From: an uncultured Desulfovibrio sp.
Lineage (GTDB): Bacteria; Desulfobacterota; Desulfovibrionia; Desulfovibrionales; Desulfovibrionaceae
DNA: 64,000 nt
Direction: 5' to 3'
Assembly (NCBI GenBank): GCA_900541395.1
Contig: UQJT01000009.1
Span: 23,650-87,649 of the forward strand
Shown: one piece after another, positions 50,010 to 59,330 of the stretch
Layout: every line of letters starts with the position of its first letter
How positions within the stretch are numbered: the stretch's first letter is position 1
Program-made: the position numbers and the translations under genes
Notes under the pieces: model-generated
What the model was told of the DNA's origin: nothing
What the model saw: only the letters and a program-made list of their open reading frames with translations
Database searches by the model: none

Positions 50010-52586
50010 TCACCCCGCGTCGCCGGGAAGGGAAAGGGACGCGCCGGGCGTCGGCGCAAGGCCGGGCGAACGGAAAGGCCGGAACACGGTCAGGACAGGA
50101 GCGGCCGTTTCGTTTCGACCCGCCCCGGTCCAGGTCGCCCGCAATTCGCCGTGGCGGGCCGTGGTCAGGACGGGAATTCCGCGTTCGGCCAGAGCGGCCA
50201 GAACTTCGGGCCGGGGAAAACCGAAACTGTTGTAGGCTCCGCACGAGATAAGCGCCACCCGGGGCGACACGGCGTCGTAAAAGTCGGGGGACAGACTGGT
50301 GGCCGAACCGTGGTGCGGCAGTACCAGCACATCGGCCCGCAAGTCCGCGCCGGATTGGAGCATACGGCGCAGGGCAGGCTTCTGCGCGTCGCCGCACAAG
50401 AGGGCCAGGCCATGCCCGCGCAGCGTCAGGCGCGCGACCAACGAACCGTTGTTGCTGGAAAAACGGCCGCGCTCCGGCGGATGAACAATATCCAGGCTCA
50501 GGCCGCCGCCCAGGTCCAGCGTGTCCCCGGCCCGGAATTCCCGCAGGGGAACGCGGCGGCGCAGGCGCATGGCTTCCAGGCGGGCCGCGTCGCTGTCGTC
50601 GCCGTCCTTCTCTCGAATAAAAGGCAGGGCGCTGCGGCCGAATGCAGCCACGTCAAAGGTTTCCAGAATGGCGATCAGGCCGCGCACGTGATCAAGGTCG
50701 GCGTGGCTGGCCAGCACCATATTGAGACGTGGCGGCCGGTTGGCGGTCAGCGCGGGAGCCACCACATCCCGGCCCGGATCGAAGCGGGGCGACAGCGAGC
50801 CTCCGCCGTCCAGCAGCAGGCGTCCGCCGGGCCATTCCAGAGCCAGAGCCTGACTTTGCCCCACGTCGAGCACGCGCAAGGTTACCCGCTGTTCCCGCCG
50901 GGCGCACCAGTCCTGCGTTTCGCGGATCACGGCGCCCAACGGCAGCAGGAGCGCCGCGGCCAGAGCCAGGCGGCGGGCTGCGCCGGATTCGGCGCCTCGG
51001 CGTCCGCGCAGGCAGACAAAGGCGGCCCCGGCGGCGGCATAGCCCAGCGCGGCCGGGGCTAAGGGCCTGAGCCCCTGTTCCACCACCAGCCGGCCATGAT
51101 CGCGCAGCCATTCCAACATGGTGATGAGTCCCTGACCGGGGAAAGCGGCCAGGTTGAACAGGGCGTCCGATACCGGCTGCGGGCCCAGGGCCGTGAGCAG
51201 AACGGCGCCCAGGGCGGCCAGGGGCAGCACGACAAGTTCCAGCAGGGGCAGCCAGAGAAGATTGAGGGGGAAGAGCGGGGTGAGGCGACCGAAGGTATGC
51301 AGGGTAATCGGCAGGGTGGCGAGTTGGGCCGCCAGCGAGACGACAATCAGCGTCAAAGCTCCCCGTGCCGCGCGTCCGAGCGGCGTTCGCGCCGGGACGG
51401 AAGGCCGCAGCCAGGGCAGGGCCGCCATGATGCCCGCCACGGACAACACCGAAAGTTGCACGGAAAGATCGAATACGGACTGGGGCCAGGCGAGCAGCAG
51501 ACACAGCACGGCGAAAAAAAGCGGATCGGCCGGAGCGCGTGCGCGTCGACTCAGACAGAACAGGGCTCCGCCGAGCAGCATAAGGGCTGCGCGCACCAGG
51601 GAAGGCGGCGCTCCGCCCACCCACAGGTACAAAGCGGCCGGCGGCGCGGCCGTGATCAAAAGCAGGCCGCGCCGAGGCAGACGCAGCAACACGGCGGCCC
51701 GCCCGCGGCTCAGCAACCAAACCAGCAGGGCGGCGGCCGTGGCCGCCAGGGCGAGATGCTGGCCCGACAGAGCCAGGGAGTGCACCAGGCCGGCGCGGGT
51801 AAACATATCCAGAGTGGCCGAGTCCAGGCCGTAGCGATCCCCGAACAACAAGGCGGGCAGCATGGCGCGCGCCTGGGAGGCGGCATCGTCCGGCGTCGGG
51901 GGCGGCGTTTCCGCTCCGACCTCCGACACGGGAGAAGCGTCGGGCGCGAGGGCCGTTTCCAGAGCCGACCGCCAACGCTCGCGCAGAGCGGCGGCCGTAT
52001 TGCCCGGACCGGACAATGTCACCTGACCCCGGTCGCCGTAAGTCCAGGCGCTGAATCTCACGTTGCGGGCGGCCCAGTAGGCCGAGGAGTCGCCGACGCC
52101 TTCGTTGGCAAAGCCGCTGACGGGCCGAAGTTTGGCCGTCAGGCCGACGGTCTGTCCCGGCAGAGGGCGGGGACCGGGGGCGGATTTGTTTCGGTCCCAG
52201 GTCCAGTTGACGCGGCCGGGCAACGGCGCGGCGGCAAGGTCTCCCTCCGGCCGCACGTCTTCGAGCAGCACGCGCAGACGTCGATCCGGCTGGCCCGACA
52301 CTTCCGCCACACGGCCTTGCAGACGTACGGAGGAACCCGCCTCAAACCAGTCCGGCGGCGTGGGCGGCGCTTCCGGTCGGGTCGCCAGACTCAGCCCGGC
52401 CCCCGCCGCCACGCACAGCAGAAAAACCGCCAACCGGGCGCGCGGCAGAGCTCCCGCGGCGATCCACACCAGGACGGCGGCCGTCAGCCCGGGGATGGGA
52501 GCGCGACCGGCCCATACGCCCGCGACGGCCGCCAGGACGCAGATTTGTCGGAACAACAGCGCGGGCGCGGGCCGGGGAGCAAGCAT
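50010..52586 (-). CDS. comEC: DNA uptake channel ComEC/Rec2
   Basis: An 858-residue protein. N-terminal helices and an OB-like periplasmic region (about 80-200) come before the competence domain (about 245-530, with GLVHSLALSGQHLAL, the family signature) and a C-terminal metallo-beta-lactamase domain with ASHADLDHVRGL and VLPHHGSATS. ComEC carries single-stranded DNA across the inner membrane during transformation. Full length. Start at 52586, 7 bp after murA; both likely share a transcript. Confidence 0.92.
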   Translation of the reverse strand: MLAPRPAPALLFRQICVLAAVAGVWAGRAPIPGLTAAVLVWIAAGALPRARLAVFLLCVAAGAGLSLATRPEAPPTPPDWFEAGSSVRLQGRVAEVSGQPDRRLRVLLEDVRPEGDLAAAPLPGRVNWTWDRNKSAPGPRPLPGQTVGLTAKLRPVSGFANEGVGDSSAYWAARNVRFSAWTYGDRGQVTLSGPGNTAAALRERWRSALETALAPDASPVSEVGAETPPPTPDDAASQARAMLPALLFGDRYGLDSATLDMFTRAGLVHSLALSGQHLALAATAAALLVWLLSRGRAAVLLRLPRRGLLLITAAPPAALYLWVGGAPPSLVRAALMLLGGALFCLSRRARAPADPLFFAVLCLLLAWPQSVFDLSVQLSVLSVAGIMAALPWLRPSVPARTPLGRAARGALTLIVVSLAAQLATLPITLHTFGRLTPLFPLNLLWLPLLELVVLPLAALGAVLLTALGPQPVSDALFNLAAFPGQGLITMLEWLRDHGRLVVEQGLRPLAPAALGYAAAGAAFVCLRGRRGAESGAARRLALAAALLLPLGAVIRETQDWCARREQRVTLRVLDVGQSQALALEWPGGRLLLDGGGSLSPRFDPGRDVVAPALTANRPPRLNMVLASHADLDHVRGLIAILETFDVAAFGRSALPFIREKDGDDSDAARLEAMRLRRRVPLREFRAGDTLDLGGGLSLDIVHPPERGRFSSNNGSLVARLTLRGHGLALLCGDAQKPALRRMLQSGADLRADVLVLPHHGSATSLSPDFYDAVSPRVALISCGAYNSFGFPRPEVLAALAERGIPVLTTARHGELRATWTGAGRNETAAPVLTVFRPFRSPGLAPTPGASLSLPGDAG

Positions 52587-52593
52587 GACGGGC

Positions 52594-53859
52594 TCAGCCC
52601 GCGGCCGCTACGCGTCGAATGGCGGCGCCCACGGCACGAAGCTTGACTTCCATGTGTTCGTAACCCCGGTCCAGATGGTAGATGCGCTGCACGGTGGTGG
52701 TGCCGTGCGCGGCCAGCCCGGCCAGCACCAGCGAGGCGCTGGCCCGCAGGTCCGAGGCCATGACCGGCGCGCCGGTCAGTCGGGAAACCCCGCGCACCAC
52801 GGCCGTGGAACCTGACAGGCGGATGTCCGCGCCCATGCGTACCAATTCCTGCACGTGCATGAAACGGTTTTCGAAAATGGTTTCCTCCACGATGCCCGAG
52901 CCCGGGGCCACGCACAGCAGCGCCATGATCTGGGCCTGCATATCGGTGGGAAAGCCGGGGTGGGGGCGGGTGCTGACGTCCACGCCGCGCAGGCCGCCCG
53001 CCGCGCGACGGGCGGTCACGCCCCGGCCGTCCGGGGTGGGGGTGATGTCCAGCCCCGCCGCCTTCAGTTTGTCCAAAACGGCGTCCATGTCGGAGCAGGG
53101 GCAGTTGAGCAGGGTCAGTTCGCCGTCGGTGATGCCCGCCGCCGCCAGAAAAGTGCCCGCCTCGATGCGGTCGGGCATGACGGCGTACTCGCAGCCATGC
53201 AGGCGGGACACACCGTGAATGTGAATTTCGCTGGTGCCGTGACCCTCGATGCGTGCTCCGCAGCGGATGAGAAAGTTGGCCAGGTCCGACACCTCGGGCT
53301 CGCGCGCCGCGTTTTCCAACACGGTTTCCCCCTCGGCCAGGCTGGCGGCCATGAGCAGGTTTTCCGTGCCGCCCACGGTGGGAAAGTCGAACTGGATGCG
53401 CGCCCCCCTGAGTCCGGAGCAACGGCCGTGGATATAACCTTCCTCCAGGTCGAACGTCGCTCCCATCTTTTCCAGGGCGGACAGGTGCAGGTCCACGGGC
53501 CGCGCGCCGATGGCGCAACCGCCCGGCATGGCCACCCTGGCTTCGCCCATGCGGGCCAGCAGAGGCCCCAGGCACAGTACCGAGGCCCGCATGGTCTTGA
53601 CCAGATCGTAAGGAGCTTCGGTGCGCAGCGTGCCGGGCTCCACCCGTACCCGGCCCGCCTCGAATCCGGCCGGGCAGCCCAGGATGTCCAGCAGCTTGAG
53701 GGTGGTGTGAATATCCCGCAGATCGGGAACATTGGCATACGTGACGGGTTCTTCAAGCAGAATGGAGGCCATAAGGATGGGCAGGGCGGCGTTTTTCGCG
53801 CCGCTGACGGCGACCGTGCCGCGCAGGGGGCGGCCGCCTTCGATAATCAGATTGTCCAT
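52594..53859 (-). CDS. murA: UDP-N-acetylglucosamine 1-carboxyvinyltransferase MurA
   Basis: A 421-residue enzyme that adds enolpyruvate to UDP-GlcNAc, the first committed step of peptidoglycan synthesis. SGAKNAALP with Lys22, catalytic Cys115 in [15 protein letters not shown] (the fosfomycin target) and the late [11 protein letters not shown] are all intact and numbered as in E. coli. ATG at 53859. Confidence 0.97.
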   Translation of the reverse strand: MDNLIIEGGRPLRGTVAVSGAKNAALPILMASILLEEPVTYANVPDLRDIHTTLKLLDILGCPAGFEAGRVRVEPGTLRTEAPYDLVKTMRASVLCLGPLLARMGEARVAMPGGCAIGARPVDLHLSALEKMGATFDLEEGYIHGRCSGLRGARIQFDFPTVGGTENLLMAASLAEGETVLENAAREPEVSDLANFLIRCGARIEGHGTSEIHIHGVSRLHGCEYAVMPDRIEAGTFLAAAGITDGELTLLNCPCSDMDAVLDKLKAAGLDITPTPDGRGVTARRAAGGLRGVDVSTRPHPGFPTDMQAQIMALLCVAPGSGIVEETIFENRFMHVQELVRMGADIRLSGSTAVVRGVSRLTGAPVMASDLRASASLVLAGLAAHGTTTVQRIYHLDRGYEHMEVKLRAVGAAIRRVAAAG

Positions 53860-54201
53860 GCGGGGGTCCTTGCCGATAGGGGTTGAAAATATAGGTTGCC
53901 GGGGAATGATAAGCCCGGACGGGACGACGACCGGGTACAGATTCCGGAGCGTCCGTATCGCCCGGGCGTCTTTATGACCCGGAGCATGCGCATTTCATGC
54001 GTCTGCCGGGGGTGTCGACAAAGTCGGCGGCCTCGAAAATTGTGAGGTCGCGGCTGCGCCGCGCCGTTAAACGAGCGATTTTCGCGCATTCCGTCAAGCC
54101 GCTTTGCGGCTTGGACGGCGCAAACTCCGCAAAGCGGGGTTTGATGTCGGTTTGGACATGCGCATACGATGCGTATGCCCCGCTTCATGACCGAAAAAGG
54201 C
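53860..54201. other. Hairpin-rich gene-free spacer before tRNA-His
   Basis: No gene seen. Contains CCGTC-AAGCCGC-TTT-GCGGCTT-G-GACGG (54091-54118), a 12-bp stem with one bulge, and the palindrome GCATACG-ATG-CGTATGC (54162-54178). Confidence 0.5.
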
Positions 54202-54230
54202 TTGACCATACAGCCGGGTTTGAGTACAAA
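54202..54230 (+). promoter_or_regulatory. Sigma-70 promoter for tRNA-His
   Basis: TTGACC (54202-54207), 17-bp spacer, TACAAA (54225-54230); start expected near 54237, 8 bp before the tRNA. Confidence 0.6.
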
Positions 54231-54244
54231 ACAGCTTCCATTAC

Positions 54245-54321
54245 GGCGGAAGTAGCTCAGTTGGCAGAGCACCTGGTTGTGGCCCAGGGGGTCGAGAGTT
54301 CAAGCCTCTTCTTTCGCCCCA
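54245..54321 (+). tRNA. tRNA-His (anticodon GTG)
   Basis: G-1 at 54245, acceptor GCGGAAG/CTTTCGC, D-arm GCTCAGTTGGCAGAGC, anticodon arm CCTGG-TTGTGGC-CCAGG giving GTG, T-arm GAGAGTTCAAGCCTCTT and encoded CCA. The extra 5' G facing C73 is the tRNA-His identity element. Confidence 0.96.
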
Positions 54322-54333
54322 TTATGAAAGAAC

Positions 54334-54357
54334 GCCCCGTTTCGACGGGGCTTTTTT
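54334..54357 (+). terminator. Intrinsic terminator after tRNA-His
   Basis: GCCCCGT/ACGGGGC (54334-54340/54345-54351) then TTTTTT. Confidence 0.92.
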
Positions 54358-54363
54358 CGTGCC

Positions 54364-55155
54364 TCAGAATTCCAGGGCCAGGCCCACCGGGCAGTGATCC
54401 GAGCCGTACACGTCGCTTTCGATCCACGCGTCGCGGATATTGTATTTCAGTTCTTCGGACACAAAGAAATAATCGATGCGCCACCCCACGTTTTTTTCCC
54501 GCGCCCGCATCCGATACGACCACCAACTGTAGGCGCCCGCCTCGTCGCCGTGGACCTGGCGGAAGGTGTCCACATAGCCCGCGGCCACGAAGTCGTCCAA
54601 CCAGGCCCGTTCCTCGGGCAGAAAGCCGGTGTTCTTTTCGTTTTCGCGCGGGCGCGCCAGGTCGACGGGGCGGTGGGCGATGTTGAAGTCGCCGCACACC
54701 ACGATGGGCTTATCCTCCCGCAAGGTTTGGGCGTAGTCGAAAAAAGCGTTGAAAAACCCCATCTTGTAAGACAGGCGTTTGAACACGCCGGGCTCCACCT
54801 CTTCGCCCCCGTTGGGAAAATAGATGTTGAAATAGTGAAATTCGGGGTACTCCAGGTGCAGAGCGCGGCCTTCGCCCCGGTAGTCGGGGTCGGGCAGTTC
54901 GTATTCCACGCGGATGGGCTCCGCGCGGCTGAACACGGCCACGCCGGAATAGCCCTTTTTAACCGTGGAGGCCGCCCACCAGGCGTTCCAGCCCGCGGGC
55001 GACAGGTGGTCGCTTTCCACCTGGGAGGGGTCGGCCTTGGTTTCCTGCAGGCCCACCACGTCGGCCTGTGTGGAACGAAACCAGTCCCATTCCGGTTTTT
55101 TGCACAGGGCGCGGAAGCCGTTGACGTTCCATGAGACAAAACGCATGAGAGCCAT
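54364..55155 (-). CDS. xth: Exodeoxyribonuclease III (AP endonuclease, EEP family)
   Basis: A 263-residue nuclease: WNVNGFRA near the start (catalytic Asn), LQETKAD with metal Glu, YFPNGGEEVEP, CGDFNIAH (Asp/Asn pair), WWSYRMRAREKNVGWRIDY and the closing SDHCPVGLAL (Asp-His). It cuts abasic sites and acts 3' to 5' in base-excision repair. An in-frame ATG 9 bp inside (MRFVSWN) is an equally good start. Convergent with tRNA-His. Confidence 0.95.
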   Translation of the reverse strand: MALMRFVSWNVNGFRALCKKPEWDWFRSTQADVVGLQETKADPSQVESDHLSPAGWNAWWAASTVKKGYSGVAVFSRAEPIRVEYELPDPDYRGEGRALHLEYPEFHYFNIYFPNGGEEVEPGVFKRLSYKMGFFNAFFDYAQTLREDKPIVVCGDFNIAHRPVDLARPRENEKNTGFLPEERAWLDDFVAAGYVDTFRQVHGDEAGAYSWWSYRMRAREKNVGWRIDYFFVSEELKYNIRDAWIESDVYGSDHCPVGLALEF

Positions 55156-55216
55156 GGGGCATGTCCGGGTTGCGGGTGAAAAAGAAGGTGTATGGTACGC
55201 GAGAGCCGCCGTAAGC

Positions 55217-56302
55217 TCAACCGTCGGCGCGTGTCCCGGGTGCGGCGGAGGGGGGGCGGATGAGGACCCGTCGGAGTTTTTCCATAACCATGTCCGGCGT
55301 CAGGGACCGCATACAGGCGTGGCCGCAGGCTGCGCCGGTTTTGCCGTGCAGCGAACACGGACGGCAGGCCAGAGGAGCCTGGAGCACGCGGTCGTTTTCC
55401 CCTGTGGGGAAGAAGCCCCATTCCCGGCAGGTGGGGCCGAACAGCGCCACGACCGGCGTGGAGACGCCCGAGGCCAGATGCATGGGGCCCGAATCGCCGG
55501 TGACCAACGCGTCGGCCTGAGCCAGCAGCGCGATAAGTTGGCGCAGATCGGTGCGGTTGGTGAAGTCCAGCGACATCAAACCGCGAGGGCCCGTGAGCGG
55601 GGCCGACGCGAACAGGGAGGCGTCCCCCCGCCCTATCCAAAAATGGGCCATGCCCTGATCGGCCAGCAGCCGGGCCAGTTCCCGCCAATGGGCGGCCGGC
55701 CACGCCTTGGCCGGGTGCGTGGCAAAGGGATGCAGGGCGACGACGGGCCGGGCGTGCCGCGTCAACGGAGCCAGAGCGTCCAGGCTCCAATCGTCGTCAT
55801 CTTCGTTCACGGCCAGAAAAGGACTCAGCCCGTCCCTGCCGAACCCCTGGGGCCGGAGCGGGGCCAGCGCGGCGGCATACCGTTCCGGAACATTGCGGGC
55901 CAGAAGCGGCGCGCGACCGAAACGTCCCCCGGAGAGCAGGAAAAGACGTCGCGTCAGGGCGTACTTGGGGTAGCGGTACACCGTGCCTTTCCAGAACAAA
56001 GACAGCAGGCGGGTGCGCAGGGTGCCGTGCAGGTCCACCAAGGGCACGCCCCGGAAGCGGGCGGCCAGGGCCCTGAACAGGCGGCGCTGGCGTTCGCCGC
56101 GCAGATCGTCCGTCTTCAGGCCCACGACCTCGCGCACGGCGGGATGGCGGAAAAAAAGCGGAGCAAAGGACTCCCGCGTCAGCACGGTGAAGGTAAGCCC
56201 CAGAGTTTCCCGCCAGCGCATGAGCACCCCGGTGGTCAGGGCCACGTCGCCCAGGGCGCTGAGACGGATCATGACCATATGGCGAGAGGACGGAAACGGC
56301 AC
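55217..56302 (-). CDS. Glycosyltransferase family 9 (heptosyltransferase-like)
   Basis: A 361-residue GT-B enzyme. The N-terminal MIRLSALGDVALTTGVLMRWR and the C-terminal ADALVTGDSGPMHLASGVSTPVVALFGPT are diagnostic of ADP-heptose:LPS heptosyltransferases. It likely adds a heptose during lipopolysaccharide core assembly; the exact linkage is unknown. GTG at 56302 is chosen for GGAG 8 bases upstream; an internal ATG at 56278 lacks a ribosome site. Confidence 0.88.
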   Translation of the reverse strand: MPFPSSRHMVMIRLSALGDVALTTGVLMRWRETLGLTFTVLTRESFAPLFFRHPAVREVVGLKTDDLRGERQRRLFRALAARFRGVPLVDLHGTLRTRLLSLFWKGTVYRYPKYALTRRLFLLSGGRFGRAPLLARNVPERYAAALAPLRPQGFGRDGLSPFLAVNEDDDDWSLDALAPLTRHARPVVALHPFATHPAKAWPAAHWRELARLLADQGMAHFWIGRGDASLFASAPLTGPRGLMSLDFTNRTDLRQLIALLAQADALVTGDSGPMHLASGVSTPVVALFGPTCREWGFFPTGENDRVLQAPLACRPCSLHGKTGAACGHACMRSLTPDMVMEKLRRVLIRPPSAAPGTRADG

Positions 56303-56391
56303 GGGCAAAACTCCGGCAGAGGACGGGACGCGAAAGCGCGCCGGGGATGAAGTGTGCCAAATCCGGCCCGCCGCGTCGAGCGAAAAGGGGC

Positions 56392-56420
56392 TTGCCCGGA
56401 CGGGATTCTTACGATACAAG
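56392..56420 (+). promoter_or_regulatory. Sigma-70 promoter for tRNA-Ser
   Basis: TTGCCC (56392-56397), 17-bp spacer, TACAAG (56415-56420); start expected near 56427, about 11 bp before the tRNA. The same layout as the tRNA-His promoter. Confidence 0.5.
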
Positions 56421-56437
56421 AATCTCCTTCGCCTTGC

Positions 56438-56532
56438 GGAGAGGTAGCGAAGCTGGCCGTAACGCGCTCGACTCGAAATCGAGTTATCGGTTAATAGCCG
56501 GTACGTGGGTTCGAATCCCACCCTCTCCGCCA
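56438..56532 (+). tRNA. tRNA-Ser (anticodon CGA)
   Basis: A 95-nt class II tRNA: acceptor GGAGAGG/CCTCTCC, anticodon arm CTCGA-CTCGAAA-TCGAG giving CGA, a long variable arm (ATCGGTTAATAGCCGGTAC region), T-arm GTGGGTTCGAATCCCAC, discriminator G and encoded CCA. Confidence 0.96.
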
Positions 56533-56544
56533 TTTACGCATAGT

Positions 56545-56570
56545 CCGCTGTTTTCCACAGCGGTTTTTTT
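56545..56570 (+). terminator. Intrinsic terminator after tRNA-Ser
   Basis: CCGCTGT/ACAGCGG (56545-56551/56557-56563) then TTTTTTT. Confidence 0.92.
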
Positions 56571-56656
56571 ATGCGAAAGGCTGTGCTGCGAATACCCTTG
56601 GAGATGTCGGCACGCTTTTCCCCCAGCCCGTAAAAATACGGAACGTTGAGATGCGG

Positions 56657-56694
56657 CACGGGGCGCGCCTGAATGAATTCAGGCGCGCCCCGTG
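56657..56694. terminator. 18-bp perfect inverted repeat, 3' of membrane protein gene
   Basis: CACGGGGCGCGCCTGAAT (56657-56674) and its exact complement at 56677-56694, only 2 bp apart. It lies 21 bp after the stop of the minus-strand gene at 56716; the plus-strand side runs into TGATTTTTGG. Probably a bidirectional terminator. Confidence 0.75.
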
Positions 56695-56715
56695 TGATTT
56701 TTGGATGAGGAAAAA

Positions 56716-57738
56716 TTACAGGGTTTCGTAGCGACGGCTGTGACGGGCGCCGAAGCGGCCGCCGATGATGCTGCCGACGGCCCCCAGAATCAGGGCGACA
56801 GCGGCCATAAGCGCGGACCGGGCGATGGCGGCGGAAGCTTCGGCGGCGGCCTTGCGCGCATCCTCGGCGACCTGCTTCAGATATTGCCGGGTGTTCTCCA
56901 CCTGGTCCTGAGCCTGCGTGACGGCGCTCTTTACCTGATCCAGCCGGTAGTTGTACACGTTCAGAGCTTCATTCAGCAGGGTGTCGGCCTGTTCGGCGCT
57001 GATGTTCCGACTGCGCATCAGGCCCTGAATCGCCGCGCTCCGATTGATAGGAGCATTCTGGAGGGTGTCGAGTCTTTCCTTCTGGCGTTGTAAAAATGTG
57101 TTGATGACCGTTTCGTAATTGTCCAGCGTCAGACGGTGAAGAGTGTTGTCCAGATCGCTGCGCATGGCCTGCAACTGGCCCATGAAGGCGGAGGGCTGCA
57201 GTTCTTTTACGCCGGTGTCGCGCAAAATAGCCATGACACGGGGCTCATTTCGGTTGGATGGCGACTCTTCCCGTATTGTATTGATGCCCAGTTTCGCCAG
57301 GCTGCCGGCCTCGTCGGCAATATGGGCCGCCACGGAGCTCGCGGCTCCGAGCAGATTGCCGACGCCCTGGGCGGCCATACCGGCCGCCAGGGATGTGGAA
57401 AAAACACCTGCGATGAGCACGGCGCACCAGACCAGGAAGCCGTGTGTGCCTCCGTATCGTCCGGCCGACAGGCCGCCCACGTAACCGCCGACCACAAGGC
57501 TGACGATACCGCAAATCAGGGTCCAGAGGCCGAAGGTGAGCCCCACTCCGGCCAAGGGATCGCCGGACATGGGGTCAAATACGGTGAAGCCCAGAGCCAT
57601 GCCGAGCAGGGCCAGCACCACGCCGACCGCGATGGCGGCGATGAGCCCCGCGAAAATGCTTTTCCAGGAAACCCAGGATGTGAAGCGGAACGAAGCGACC
57701 TCGTCCCCGCGCGTGGTAGGTTCCGTTACTATAGCCAT
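56716..57738 (-). CDS. Membrane protein with helical periplasmic/cytoplasmic insert, unknown function
   Basis: A 340-residue protein that I do not recognise by name. Three hydrophobic helices occupy about 25-50, 62-90 and 95-120 (SIFAGLIAAIAVGVVLALLGMALGF and Gly-rich VGGYVGGLSAGRYGG), a long amphipathic helical region runs about 130-305 (QDQVENTRQYLKQVAEDARK), and a last helix with a Gly zipper (ALILGAVGSIIGGRFGAR) ends the protein. Glycine-rich transmembrane packing resembles small stress-related membrane proteins. CTGGAGGATAC precedes the ATG at 57738. Confidence 0.75.
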   Translation of the reverse strand: MAIVTEPTTRGDEVASFRFTSWVSWKSIFAGLIAAIAVGVVLALLGMALGFTVFDPMSGDPLAGVGLTFGLWTLICGIVSLVVGGYVGGLSAGRYGGTHGFLVWCAVLIAGVFSTSLAAGMAAQGVGNLLGAASSVAAHIADEAGSLAKLGINTIREESPSNRNEPRVMAILRDTGVKELQPSAFMGQLQAMRSDLDNTLHRLTLDNYETVINTFLQRQKERLDTLQNAPINRSAAIQGLMRSRNISAEQADTLLNEALNVYNYRLDQVKSAVTQAQDQVENTRQYLKQVAEDARKAAAEASAAIARSALMAAVALILGAVGSIIGGRFGARHSRRYETL

Positions 57739-58459
57739 TGTATCCTCCAGATTGCGCCGTTTGTGTCGAATGACGTCTTTTTGCGGCAATCCTACGAGGC
57801 TTTTTGTAAATTTGATAAGTATAATAATGGATTATGTGTTTATGAAAAGTGTCGGCCCGCCTGTCCCGGCGGATATGCCGGGTCGGGACGAGCCGAAACA
57901 GGGCGGCGGTAAAAAATTTCCGGAGCGAACATGATTTCTTCATTTCGGAACTTGGGCGGGACGCAGACCCGGATGCATCGCCCGCGCACCGCTCGCTTTT
58001 GTAGTTCGGCCCGAAGCCCGTCAGTGAGCGTGCGGGACGCCGCGATCCGCTCAAGATCGGGCAGGGGGCTGCGCGGAAGCGCGCGGAAAGGAGGCCGCCC
58101 CACGGACGGAAAACATGCGACCGGAAGGGCGTGAACAGAGCCCGGGCCCACGCCGCAGAATACCGGGCGTTCTGTGACTCGTGAAGGTTCGGGAGAGAGA
58201 AAGGCTTGTTTCCAGTTTACTACTATCCAAAAACCGGTTATGAAATTTTGGCGTTATATATGGATGATAAGTTTATAGACCAGGTTTGTGTATAGGAAAA
58301 CACATATTTTGGACAAGCGTTGTTCCCGGTGTCGCCTTCATTTGCTCCCGACCGGCGTCGGTTCCGCGATACACGAGGAAGAAGAGCCGGAGAGAGAATC
58401 CGGAACGTATGGTATCGTGACCCGTTCACGGCGGTTTTCCCTAAACCCAGGAGTAGGCC
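57739..58459. other. Long spacer, no gene recognised
   Basis: These 720 bp contain no ORF with coding character on either strand. The right part (58200-58330) is AT-rich with TGTGT...ACACA dyads near 58287-58306. It may hold promoters for both flanking genes or a small RNA, but I see nothing decisive. Confidence 0.4.
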
Positions 58460-58654
58460 ATGTCGCGCGTTCTTTTTGATGCTGATACCCACGCGTTGCC
58501 CCTCATCCATGATCGGGCGGCCGTTCTTGCCGTCACCCAGGCGGCGTGCACGTTGATGAGCGGGCAGCCCGATCTGTCGCCCCACGAGGCTGTCGGCGAT
58601 GTGCTGCAAGTACAAAAATATGTGGAAGACTTGTTGTTGAGTCCGCGTCGGTGA
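58460..58654 (+). CDS. Small hypothetical protein (64 aa)
   Basis: MSRVLFDADTHALPLIH at the start and a helical DVLQVQKYVEDLLLSPRR end. A clear AGGAG 7-11 bases before the ATG, codon use like neighbours and an isolated position support a real gene. No family recognised; Asp/His in the first half could bind metal but nothing proves it. Confidence 0.6.
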   Translation: MSRVLFDADTHALPLIHDRAAVLAVTQAACTLMSGQPDLSPHEAVGDVLQVQKYVEDLLLSPRR

Positions 58655-58969
58655 ACATGCGGCCGGACCGCTTCTTCCCGTACGGCGGGCAGGGGGCGCC
58701 GTCAGCGTAAGGGAAAATAAATATTATTTGGCATTTCCGGCAAGGGGTATTACGATGTTTTATTCTTATTGTGGCCGGCCCCTTGCCATGAGCGGCCGTC
58801 GGACTGTTCAGCCATGCGCAAATCGGACAGGCCGGGCGCGGCGGACATTGCCTCCCCCAAGGGGGGCCGCGCTTGAGACGGGCATGAACGCTTATATTTG
58901 GGTAAAACCGTTGATTGCGACGTGTCGCTTTCGGATCATGGAAGCCCGTCTCGCACGGAGGAATGCTGC
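58655..58969. other. Spacer upstream of the Hpt gene
   Basis: A 315-bp gene-free stretch. An AT-rich patch (58709-58730, AAAATAAATATTATTTGGCA) likely holds the promoter of the Hpt-regulator operon. No sigma-54 box was found. Confidence 0.4.
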
Positions 58970-59320
58970 ATGACTTTGTTGGAAGCGATGCGCGACGCAG
59001 GAGTGGACGTGGCCGAGACGTTGCGCCGGTTTTCCGGCAATGAGGCGCTTTTGGAGCGTTTCATGCGGGCTTTTCCTCAGGACGAGACATTTTCGGCTTT
59101 GAGCGCCGCAGTGGACGGGGCGCGCTATGACGAGGCGGGGCGGCTGGCCCACACCTTGAAAGGCATAGCGGGCAACCTGGGCTTTCAGCGGTTGCAGGAG
59201 CGGTGCGCCGACTTGGTTTCGGCCGCTCGTGAGACGCGCCCGGCGGACGTGACCGCCATTTTTGACGATGTGGCCGCCGAGCACCGTTTATTGCTTGCGT
59301 TGTTGGAACAGGCGGATTGA
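58970..59320 (+). CDS. Hpt-domain phosphotransfer protein
   Basis: A 116-residue four-helix Hpt protein. The phosphorylatable His is in RLAHTLKGIAGNLG, the classic HxLKG motif. It would relay phosphate between a hybrid kinase and a receiver. The REC-containing gene starts 10 bp downstream, so the two form a relay pair. ACGGAGGAATG precedes the ATG at 58970. Confidence 0.9.
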   Translation: MTLLEAMRDAGVDVAETLRRFSGNEALLERFMRAFPQDETFSALSAAVDGARYDEAGRLAHTLKGIAGNLGFQRLQERCADLVSAARETRPADVTAIFDDVAAEHRLLLALLEQAD

Positions 59321-59330
59321 GAGAACCGCT

